Source: SCUN01 sp964343975 (lineage in GTDB: Bacteria; Acidobacteriota; Vicinamibacteria; Vicinamibacterales; SCN-69-37). From it: a stretch of 6,439 nucleotides of DNA. The position numbers and the translations under genes are program-made. The notes beneath the pieces were generated by a model, which searched no databases, was not told where the DNA came from, and worked only from the letters and a program-made list of their open reading frames with translations. Positions 1-5,121 of this stretch are shown piece after piece. The DNA is taken from NCBI GenBank assembly GCA_964343975.1, contig CAYFLU010000187.1:1-6439 (forward strand), in the 5' to 3' direction. Positions within the stretch are counted from its first letter, which is position 1. Every line of letters starts with the position of its first letter.

Positions 1-246
1 CTGGTCGCGATGATCGAAGCGGCCGACGCCATGGTCAAGGCCGCAAAGGTGTCGCTGGTCGGCTGGGAGAAGATCGGCGCGGGGTATGTGACCGCGATCG
101 TGCGTGGCGATGTGGCGGCCGTGAAGGCCGCGACTGACGCCGGCGCCGCCGCGGCCCGCCGCGTGGGCGAGCTCGTGTCGGTGCACGTCATTCCGCGCCC
201 GCACGCGAACCTCGAAGACATTCTGCCGATCGGCAAGGCCAAGTAA
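1..246 (+). CDS. BMC-H hexameric microcompartment shell protein (5' partial)
   Basis: This is the C-terminal 81 residues of a BMC-domain (Pfam PF00936 type) shell protein, a family whose hexamers tile the facets of bacterial microcompartments. The reading frame is open from base 1 (Leu-Val-Ala before the first Met). The run IEAADAMVKAA, then EKIGAGYVT, VRGDVAAVKAATDAGAAAA and VSVHVIPRPH follow the family consensus closely. In family members the Gly-Ala-Gly loop (fragment residues 26-28) lines the central pore of the hexamer. Fragment Lys24 lies just before it. Family members are usually about 90-95 residues, so roughly 10-15 N-terminal residues lie upstream of the window. The ATG at base 10 is an internal Met within conserved sequence, not the start. 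The gene ends with TAA, 28 bases before the first pentamer gene, and is probably in the same operon. Single-domain BMC-H is much likelier than the second half of a tandem BMC-T, but the missing 5' end leaves that open. Confidence 0.93.
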   Translation: MVAMIEAADAMVKAAKVSLVGWEKIGAGYVTAIVRGDVAAVKAATDAGAAAARRVGELVSVHVIPRPHANLEDILPIGKAK

Positions 247-274
247 GCACGGCAGAGGATCGAGGGCACAGCGC

Positions 275-547
275 ATGTTGATTGCCCGTGTCGTCGGGAC
301 CGTGGTCGCGACGAGAAAAGACGAGCGGCTCGTTGCCAACAAACTGTTGGTGGCGCGGCCGCTCGATCCGTCTGGGAAACTGGACGGCAACTACCTGGTG
401 GCCGTGGATACGGTCGATGCCGGCGTCGGCGAAACCGTGTTGATCGTGAGCGGCAGTTCCGCCCGCATGGCGTCGGGCATGAAAGACTCGCCGATCGATG
501 CCGCCATCGTCGGCATCATCGACGCCATCGACCCCCCGCAGTCGTAG
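275..547 (+). CDS. BMC-P pentameric vertex protein, EutN/CcmL family (paralogue 1)
   Basis: A 90-residue protein of the EutN/CcmL (PF03319) family, whose pentamers cap the vertices of microcompartment shells. The family pattern is clear: MLIARVVGTVVAT at the N-terminus, KLLVARPLD at residues 23-31, LVAVDTVDAGVGETVL at 41-56, a GSSAR loop near residue 60, and a closing IDAAIVGIIDAID. Length is normal for the family. A GAGGG ribosome binding site at 262-266, 8 bases before the ATG, supports this start. Of the three tandem paralogues this one keeps the common GSSAR loop, but has Asp48 where both neighbours have Gly (VGAGVGE). It follows the BMC-H gene by 28 bases and precedes paralogue 2 by 2 bases, so it is likely co-transcribed and translationally coupled with the rest of the shell operon. 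The family assignment is secure. Which compartment type it serves is not visible. Confidence 0.95.
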   Translation: MLIARVVGTVVATRKDERLVANKLLVARPLDPSGKLDGNYLVAVDTVDAGVGETVLIVSGSSARMASGMKDSPIDAAIVGIIDAIDPPQS

Positions 548-549
548 CC

Positions 550-819
550 ATGCAGACCGCGCGAGTTGTCGGCACCGTCGTGGCGACCGTGAAAGACGCC
601 AACCTCGCCTCACACAAGTTGCTCGTCCTCCAGCCCGTGGCGCCGGACCAGACGCCCGTCGGCCGCACACTCGTGGCGCTCGATGCCGTGGGCGCCGGCG
701 TGGGCGAGTTCGTGTTCTTCGTCCGCGGCCGCGAGGCATCGTTTCCGTTTCTGCCCGGTGAACCGCCGACCGATGCCTGCGTCGTTGGCATCGTCGATCA
801 GGTGACCGGCGAGTCCTGA
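550..819 (+). CDS. BMC-P pentameric vertex protein, EutN/CcmL family (paralogue 2)
   Basis: An 89-residue EutN/CcmL-family protein. It shares ARVVGTVVAT (residues 4-13), KLLVLQP, the core LVALDAVGAGVGE and the terminal VVGIVDQV with its neighbours. It departs from them after the core: the strand and loop following GVGE read FVFFVRGREASFPFLPGEPP. These residues are aromatic and Pro-rich, with no GSSAR motif, and are followed by a Cys in TDACVVG. No ribosome binding site of normal strength precedes the ATG, which sits 2 bases after the stop of paralogue 1, so translation is probably by re-initiation or coupling. It likely forms shell-vertex pentamers. The divergent loop lies in a region that varies between pentamer paralogues and could alter its vertex or partner preference, which is inference. 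Confidence 0.94.
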   Translation: MQTARVVGTVVATVKDANLASHKLLVLQPVAPDQTPVGRTLVALDAVGAGVGEFVFFVRGREASFPFLPGEPPTDACVVGIVDQVTGES

Positions 820-820
820 G

Positions 821-1102
821 ATGCTGATCGGACGCGTGGTCGGCACGCTCGTCTCCACCCAGAAGCACCCGAAGCTCACGGGCGCGAAGCTGCTGCTTGT
901 GCAACCGCTCACGCTCGACGATCAACCGAAAGGTGTGCCGGTGCTCGCGATCGACTCGGTCGGCGCCGGTGTGGGTGAGAAGGTGCTCTATCTGATCGAG
1001 GGCAAGGCGGCGCAGGAGGCCCTGGGGCGCAAAGCCGCGCCGGTTGATGCGGCCATCATGGGGATCGTGGACACCATCACGCTCGAACCGGTGACGGCAT
1101 GA
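821..1102 (+). CDS. BMC-P pentameric vertex protein, EutN/CcmL family (paralogue 3)
   Basis: A 93-residue EutN/CcmL-family protein with MLIGRVVGTLVST, KLLLVQPL, the core LAIDSVGAGVGEKVLYL and the closing VDAAIMGIVDTIT. The loop that reads GSSAR in paralogue 1 is replaced by an EGKAAQEALGRKAA stretch, likely helical and charged. It starts 1 base after the stop of paralogue 2 and overlaps the start of the following small gene by 4 bases (ATGA at 1099-1102), so all of these genes appear tightly coupled. Its expected role is a third kind of vertex pentamer in the same shell. Several BMC types, including the planctomycete/verrucomicrobial type, are known to encode three BMC-P proteins, so the number is not unusual in itself. 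Confidence 0.95.
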   Translation: MLIGRVVGTLVSTQKHPKLTGAKLLLVQPLTLDDQPKGVPVLAIDSVGAGVGEKVLYLIEGKAAQEALGRKAAPVDAAIMGIVDTITLEPVTA

Positions 1103-1356
1103 ACGACGATCAGCTCCGCCAGCTCGTGCGCAGCATCGTGCAGAAGGTTGGGGCCGGGCCCGGCGCAGTGGAGCACGTGCCGGCGCCGCTCACCCAGGGG
1201 ACGCCCGACGTGCAGTTCGTGCCCGAATCGGTGGCGTTTGGCGACCACGCGAGCCACGCCATGTATCTGCAGCTCGTCAATGCGGGCGGCGCGTGCGTGA
1301 TCGAGGAGCACGTCTCCTGCGATCACTGCGGGTACTGCAAGAGTCACGGGCATTAG
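1099..1356 (+). CDS. Small Cys/His-rich protein of a BMC operon; candidate encapsulated cargo
   Basis: An 85-residue protein that I do not recognise as a named family. It starts at an ATGA overlap with the last pentamer gene, so it belongs to the shell operon. Three parts are visible. Residues 3-17 (DDQLRQLVRSIVQKV) form a predicted short amphipathic helix, with Leu/Val/Ile on one face and Arg/Gln/Asp on the other. This resembles the N-terminal encapsulation peptides of BMC cargo enzymes such as PduP. Residues 18-42 are a Gly/Pro/Ala-rich linker. The C-terminal half ends in a metal-site-like tail with C66, H71, C74, H76, C77, C80, H83 and H85, arranged as C-x7-C-x2-C-x2-C. The pattern could bind Zn2+ or an Fe-S cluster. 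The upstream extension and the linker argue against this being only a broken enzyme tail, though a remnant of a larger Cys-rich cargo protein cannot be excluded. Function is not known. Cargo or redox accessory protein is inference. Confidence 0.85.
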   Translation: MNDDQLRQLVRSIVQKVGAGPGAVEHVPAPLTQGTPDVQFVPESVAFGDHASHAMYLQLVNAGGACVIEEHVSCDHCGYCKSHGH

Positions 1357-1360
1357 CTTC

Positions 1361-1430
1361 GCGGTCCCGGGGACCGGGTTCCACGTCCCGGGTTCAGTCC
1401 AGAGTCCCGGGGCAGTCCCGCGTCCAGAGT
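1361..1430. repeat. Intergenic GTCCCGG / CCGGGTTC degenerate repeat cluster
   Basis: Seventy bases made almost entirely of short repeated words. CCGGGTTC occurs at 1374-1381 and 1388-1395. GTCCCGG-like units occur at 1364, 1385, 1404 and 1415. The 9-base word GTCCAGAGT occurs at 1397-1405 and 1422-1430. The words TCCCGGGTTC (1386-1395) and GAGTCCCGGG (1402-1411) recur exactly at the far end of the window, at 6418-6427 and 6401-6410. CCCGGG is self-complementary, so the array can fold in several registers. The cluster fills most of the 128-base gap between the BMC operon and the transporter operon. No protein-coding signal is seen in it. Confidence 0.75.
1362..1376 (+). terminator. Weak GC hairpin after the BMC operon, possible terminator
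   Basis: CGGTCC at 1362-1367 pairs with GGACCG at 1371-1376 around a CGG loop, giving a 6-bp GC-only stem 6 bases after the TAG stop of the small Cys-rich gene. No T-run follows (the next bases are GGTTCCACG), so this is not a canonical intrinsic terminator. It lies inside the repeat cluster and may simply be a by-product of two opposed repeat copies. Confidence 0.25.
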
Positions 1431-1444
1431 TCTGCGTACTGTTC

Positions 1445-1473
1445 TAAAATCCCGCTCGTGCGTTCGGTAGTAT
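1445..1473 (+). promoter_or_regulatory. Possible promoter region of the transporter operon
   Basis: A conspicuous AT-rich patch stands out in otherwise GC-rich DNA between the repeats and the first adaptor gene. Two -10-like hexamers are present, TAAAAT at 1445-1450 and TAGTAT at 1468-1473. No convincing TTGACA-like -35 element sits at the usual spacing for either. A start site 7 or so bases after the second hexamer would give a nearly leaderless transcript relative to the ATG at 1485, consistent with the lack of a ribosome binding site there. The call rests on composition and position only. Confidence 0.3.
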
Positions 1474-1484
1474 TTCCGGCACTG

Positions 1485-2549
1485 ATGACGTCATTCGCAG
1501 CTCGGGCTTCGTGCGCGTGTGGCGTGGCGTTGGCAGTGGCGATGTCCGTGTCCTGCGGTGCGCGCGTGGCGGCTCGGGCCGACGCGGGCGCGCCGGTGGC
1601 GACGACGGCCCCGGCGCCGAGTGCGGGAGACGCTCCGGCGGTGGCGGTGCGGTTGGCGGGCACAGTGGAAGCCATTCGCGCCACGACGGTGCTCGTGCCG
1701 CGGCTCCTCGGACAGTCGGTGAACTCGCTCACGATCACGCGGCTGGCCAAGGCCGGCACGCACGTCAACGTCGGCGATGTGCTCGTGGAGTTCGATCCGC
1801 AGGATCAGCAGCGCATCGCCTCCGACCGCCAGGGCGAAGTGGCCGATCTTGATGGCCAGATCAGCCGGCGCCGCGCCGATCAGTCGATCGCCAAGACCCG
1901 TGATGAAGCCGAGATCAGCGCGGCCGAGCACGACGTGGAGCGTGCGCGCCTTGAGACGCTGCGCAATCGCTTCCTGCCGCGTATCGACGCCGACAAGAAC
2001 GACCTCGCCTACGAGCAAGCCAAGGCGCGGCTCGACCAGCTGAAGAACACGTTTGATCTCAAACGGAAGGCCGAAGTGGCCGACATCCAGATCCTCGAGA
2101 TCCGTCGCGCCCGGTCCGACCGGGCGCGCGAGTACGCCGAGGGCAACGCCGACCTCATGTCGGTGAAGGCCACCTTTGCCGGCATCGTCGTCATCAAGTC
2201 CACGTTCAAGGGCACGGGGTCGGTCGATATTCAGGAAGGCGATCAAGTGCGGCCCGGCCTCCCGATTCTCGACATCGTCGATCCGAGCGAGATGCGCGTG
2301 CGCGCGAAGGTCAATCAGGCCGACATCGACGCGGTGTCGGTGGGGCAATCCGTGAAGGTGCACCTCGACGCGTATCCCGACCTCGCGTTCGACGGCAAGG
2401 TCGAGTTGCTGGCGCCGCTGGCGGTGACAAGTTCGCTCACGCCGCGCGTGCGCAGCTTCTCCGCGATCGTCTCGATCACGGGCAATCACCCGCTGCTGAT
2501 GCCGGACCTCACGGCCTCTGTGGACGTGCTGCCGAAGGAGAAGCGCTGA
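1485..2549 (+). CDS. Periplasmic adaptor (HlyD/MacA-like membrane fusion protein) 1, short form
   Basis: A 354-residue membrane fusion protein, a family that bridges an inner-membrane transporter to an outer-membrane channel. An N-terminal signal-like segment (residues 10-24) ends in SVSC with Cys24. It could be a lipoprotein signal, but Ser at the -3 position makes a poor lipobox. Next come the first lipoyl half-motif (GDVLVEFD, 97-104), an Arg/Lys/Glu-rich helical hairpin (about 105-220), the second lipoyl half (VKATFAG, from 227, then EGDQVRPGLPILDIVD), and the beta-barrel (MRVRAKVNQADIDAVSVGQSVKV). The protein stops right after the barrel, at ASVDVLPKEKR, so the C-terminal membrane-proximal domain present in the two following paralogues is absent. 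The start is uncertain: ATG 1485 has no clear ribosome binding site, and an in-frame GTG at 1458 is possible. Starts further upstream would read through the repeat cluster. Its stop overlaps the next gene's start by one base, indicating an operon. Substrate unknown. Confidence 0.9.
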   Translation: MTSFAARASCACGVALAVAMSVSCGARVAARADAGAPVATTAPAPSAGDAPAVAVRLAGTVEAIRATTVLVPRLLGQSVNSLTITRLAKAGTHVNVGDVLVEFDPQDQQRIASDRQGEVADLDGQISRRRADQSIAKTRDEAEISAAEHDVERARLETLRNRFLPRIDADKNDLAYEQAKARLDQLKNTFDLKRKAEVADIQILEIRRARSDRAREYAEGNADLMSVKATFAGIVVIKSTFKGTGSVDIQEGDQVRPGLPILDIVDPSEMRVRAKVNQADIDAVSVGQSVKVHLDAYPDLAFDGKVELLAPLAVTSSLTPRVRSFSAIVSITGNHPLLMPDLTASVDVLPKEKR

Positions 2550-3805
2550 TGTGGCGTGACCGGCGCGTGCTCATCGGGGGGCTCGTGGTGGCCGTCGCGC
2601 TCGTGGGCGGCTGGTACTCGGCGACGCGTCCGGCCGGGCCGTCGGTGCCGATGGCGCCGGTGCGGGTCGGTGAGTTCGTGGATGTGGTCGAAGTGCGCGG
2701 GCAGGTGCGGCCGCGCACGTCCATCATCCTGACGGCGCCGATGCAGGCCGGTGAACTGCAGATTCTCACCATCGTCAAGAACGGCTCGCCGATCAAGAAG
2801 GGCGACGTGGCGGTGGAGTTCGACGGCCAGGTGTTGCAGCGCACGATCCTCGACCGCCAGCAGGAACTGAAGCAGGCGCTCGCGGAGATGGAGCAGGTCA
2901 AGGCGCGCGCGCGGATCGGCGCCGGGTCGAATCAGATGTCGCTGCTCACGACCAAGTACGACGTCGAGCGCGCGCAGCTCGACGTCAACGCCGCCATTCC
3001 CGAGCTCACCTCGAAGGTGGATCAGCAGAAGGCCGACATGGCGCTCTCGGATGCGAAGCAGCGCGAGGCACTCGCCAAGGTGCGCGACTCGGCGGACGCG
3101 CGCGCGACCGCACGCGGCATCGAGGCGCAGGAGAAGCGCATCGCGAAGGTCCGCAAGGATCTCGAGCGTGCCGAGTGGGCGATGGGGCATCTGCGCGTGA
3201 CCTCGCCGGCGAATGGTGTCGTCAACATCCTGCCGAACTGGCGCAACAACACGGGCACGGGCACGCCGATCGAATACCGGCCCGGCGACACCACGTATGC
3301 CGGGGCTGAGCTCGTGGAGTTGCCCGACATGTCGCAGGTGCGGCTCGAAGCGCGGCTCGATGAAACCGATCGTGGGCGCCTCGAGTCGGGGCAGCGCGTC
3401 ACGATCCGTGTGGATGCGATTCCTGATCGGGAATTCGCCGCGTCGGTTGCCGAGGTGGCGGTGCTCGCGAAGGTCGACGGCTCGAGCTGGCCGCCGTCGA
3501 AGAACTTCGCGCTCAAGATGGGTTTCGAGTCGCCGGATCCTCGGCTGCGTCCGGGCATGAGCGCGACGGCGCGCATCACCGTGGGACGGCTGCCCGACAT
3601 GGTGATGGTGCCGACCGAGGCGGTGTTCGTCGAAGGCACGCGCGCGGTCGTGTATGCGTTGCGCGGCGGCGCGTTCACGGCGGTGCCGGTCGAGGTCGTG
3701 CGCCGCAACAAAGATATGGTGGCGCTGAAGGGCGCGCTCACGGCCGCGGATCGTGTGGCGATGTTGCGGCCCGATAGCGTGCCGGCGGCGGGGAGCGCGA
3801 AGTGA
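2549..3805 (+). CDS. Periplasmic adaptor (HlyD/MacA-like membrane fusion protein) 2
   Basis: A 418-residue adaptor. An N-terminal anchor (residues 8-22, VLIGGLVVAVALVGG) follows a basic WRDRR start, giving the usual topology of a single membrane pass with a periplasmic body. Order of parts: first lipoyl half with GDVAVEFD (85-92); a long charged helical hairpin (about 95-215); second lipoyl half starting VTSPANGVV (217); a Asn/Gly/Thr-rich insertion (about 229-250, NWRNNTGTGTPIEYRPGD) before the barrel; beta-barrel (VRLEARLDETDRGRLESGQRVTI); and a C-terminal membrane-proximal domain from LPDMVMVPTEAVF (348). The ATG overlaps the previous stop (TGATG) and is preceded by GGAG at 2537-2540, so the start is well supported. 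It is coupled to both neighbours. By family it should link the permease to an outer-membrane channel. It is clearly divergent from adaptors 1 and 3 and not a recent duplicate. Substrate not predictable from sequence. Confidence 0.93.
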   Translation: MWRDRRVLIGGLVVAVALVGGWYSATRPAGPSVPMAPVRVGEFVDVVEVRGQVRPRTSIILTAPMQAGELQILTIVKNGSPIKKGDVAVEFDGQVLQRTILDRQQELKQALAEMEQVKARARIGAGSNQMSLLTTKYDVERAQLDVNAAIPELTSKVDQQKADMALSDAKQREALAKVRDSADARATARGIEAQEKRIAKVRKDLERAEWAMGHLRVTSPANGVVNILPNWRNNTGTGTPIEYRPGDTTYAGAELVELPDMSQVRLEARLDETDRGRLESGQRVTIRVDAIPDREFAASVAEVAVLAKVDGSSWPPSKNFALKMGFESPDPRLRPGMSATARITVGRLPDMVMVPTEAVFVEGTRAVVYALRGGAFTAVPVEVVRRNKDMVALKGALTAADRVAMLRPDSVPAAGSAK

Positions 3806-5121
3806 CGCTGTCGCGGACGATGCGCCTCGTGGCCGGTACGGCCGCGCTCGTCGGCGCGGCGGTCATCGCGCGCGCGTCTCTCGCGGGCCGCTCAACGGCG
3901 GAAGCGACGAAGGACGTCGCGGGCGTGCCCACGGCGAAGGTCATGCGCGGCACGCTGGAGCTGGATGTGCAGACGACGGGCGAGCTGCGCGCGTCGACGG
4001 TGCGGCAGATCACGGCGCCGTCGGTCGGCGGCATGCTGCGGCTCGTGCGGATCGCCGACACGGGCACGGCGGTGAAGGCCGGTGACGTCGTCATGGAGTT
4101 CGACGCCACCGAGCAGGAATACGCGCAGGAGATGGCGCTCTCGCAGTTGGCGGAAGCCGATCAGGAGATCGTCAAGATCCGCGCCGACTCCGAGACGCAG
4201 GCATCGCAGGACCAGCTCACGCTCCTCAACGCGCGCTTCGATCTGCGCCGCGCCGAGTTGAGCGCGATCTCGAACAAGGCCCTCATTCCGGCGAACGACT
4301 ACGCGAAACGGCAGCTCTCGTTGGATGAGGCGAAGCGGCGGCTCGCGCAGGCCGACATCGACGTGAAGTCGCGCGCCGAGACGAACCGCGCCACGCTCGC
4401 GGTGTCGGAAGCGCGCCGCGACCGCCTGCGTCTTGCGGCGGATCGCGCGAAGCAGAACATCGAGAGCCTGCTCGTGCGTGCGCCGATCGACGGCTACGTG
4501 GTCGTGCGCGACAACCGCGATGCGAATGGCGGCATGAACGGCGCCGGCGTGACGATTCCGGTGTATCGCGCGGGCGACAACGTCGCGCCGGGCCGCCCGA
4601 TCGTCGACATCTTCGACATCTCCGCGCTCGAAGTGCGCGTGAAGGTGAACGAGCAGGAGCGCGAGAACGTGTCGGTGGGGTTGCCCGCGGCCATCGAGTC
4701 GGAGTCACTGGCGGGCCAGCGCCTGCCGGCGCACGTGCTCACGGTGTCGGGCGTCGTGCAGTCGAACGGCTCCTCGTCGCAGCCGGCCGGGCCGCTGCGC
4801 GAGTTCGATGTCACGCTCAGCCTCGACCGCACGGCCGAGCCGCTGCGTCCAGGCACGTCGGTGCGCGTGCACGTGACCGGGCAGAAGGTGGAGAACGTGC
4901 TCCACGTGCCCCGGCAGGCGATCTTCGAGCGCAACGGCAAGACGCTGGCGTATGTGCGAGTGGGCGACCGGTTCGAGGCGCGCGAGGTCACGCTCACGCA
5001 TCGCACGGAAACGCGCGTGGCGATCACCGGGATCGACGCCGGCGCCGAGGTCGCGATGGTGGACCCGGAGAAGGCGGCGCTGATGGCCGGTCGTGCGGCC
5101 AAGAAGGCGGCGGGGAAATGA
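3802..5121 (+). CDS. Periplasmic adaptor (HlyD/MacA-like membrane fusion protein) 3
   Basis: A 439-residue adaptor that starts with GTG inside a GTGA overlap with the previous stop. GGGAG at 3791-3795, 6 bases upstream, supports GTG over the in-frame ATG at 3820. A weakly hydrophobic Ala-rich segment (residues 9-25) is a probable signal anchor. The body follows the family order: first lipoyl half with GDVVMEFD (94-101); charged helical hairpin (about 102-222); second lipoyl half LVRAPIDGYVVV (from 224), the most canonical of the three; a Gly/Asn-rich insertion at about 236-258 before the AGDNVAPGRPIVDIFD strand; beta-barrel (LEVRVKVNEQERENVSVG); and a membrane-proximal domain from VENVLHVPRQAIF (363). 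The tail is Ala/Lys-rich (AGRAAKKAAGK). It sits directly before the permease gene with a 4-base overlap, the position of MacA relative to MacB in classical operons, so it may be the partner closest to the permease. That last point is inference. Confidence 0.93.
   Translation: MTLSRTMRLVAGTAALVGAAVIARASLAGRSTAEATKDVAGVPTAKVMRGTLELDVQTTGELRASTVRQITAPSVGGMLRLVRIADTGTAVKAGDVVMEFDATEQEYAQEMALSQLAEADQEIVKIRADSETQASQDQLTLLNARFDLRRAELSAISNKALIPANDYAKRQLSLDEAKRRLAQADIDVKSRAETNRATLAVSEARRDRLRLAADRAKQNIESLLVRAPIDGYVVVRDNRDANGGMNGAGVTIPVYRAGDNVAPGRPIVDIFDISALEVRVKVNEQERENVSVGLPAAIESESLAGQRLPAHVLTVSGVVQSNGSSSQPAGPLREFDVTLSLDRTAEPLRPGTSVRVHVTGQKVENVLHVPRQAIFERNGKTLAYVRVGDRFEAREVTLTHRTETRVAITGIDAGAEVAMVDPEKAALMAGRAAKKAAGK

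Noticed and set aside
10..12. ATG at base 10 as the start of the BMC-H gene
   Set aside because: The conserved BMC-H sequence is already under way there, the frame is open to base 1, and the product would lack the first beta strand. It is an internal Met of a gene cut by the window edge.
498..791. Overlapping frames on both strands across the BMC-P paralogue 1/2 junction
   Set aside because: Arg/Pro-rich frame-shifted shadows of the two pentamer genes, with no ribosome binding site or motif.
1362..1376. Strong rho-independent terminator
   Set aside because: The stem is only 6 bp with a 3-base loop and no T-run. It is kept only as a low-confidence feature.
1361..1430. CRISPR-like array
   Set aside because: The repeated units are only 7-10 bases, irregularly spaced and degenerate, with no unique spacers of constant length.
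1293..1484. N-terminal extension of adaptor 1 back to an ATG at 1293
   Set aside because: It would overlap the Cys-rich BMC gene and translate the intergenic repeat cluster. The signal-like segment begins only after 1485 (or 1458).
1491..2489. 332-codon open frame on the - strand opposite adaptor 1
   Set aside because: Same antisense composition bias and no recognisable motif. The + strand gene is certain.
1485..5121. Recent tandem triplication of one adaptor gene
   Set aside because: The three proteins share family layout but differ in length, N-terminus, insertions and C-terminal domain, and little sequence aligns exactly. This suggests old divergence or separate recruitment.
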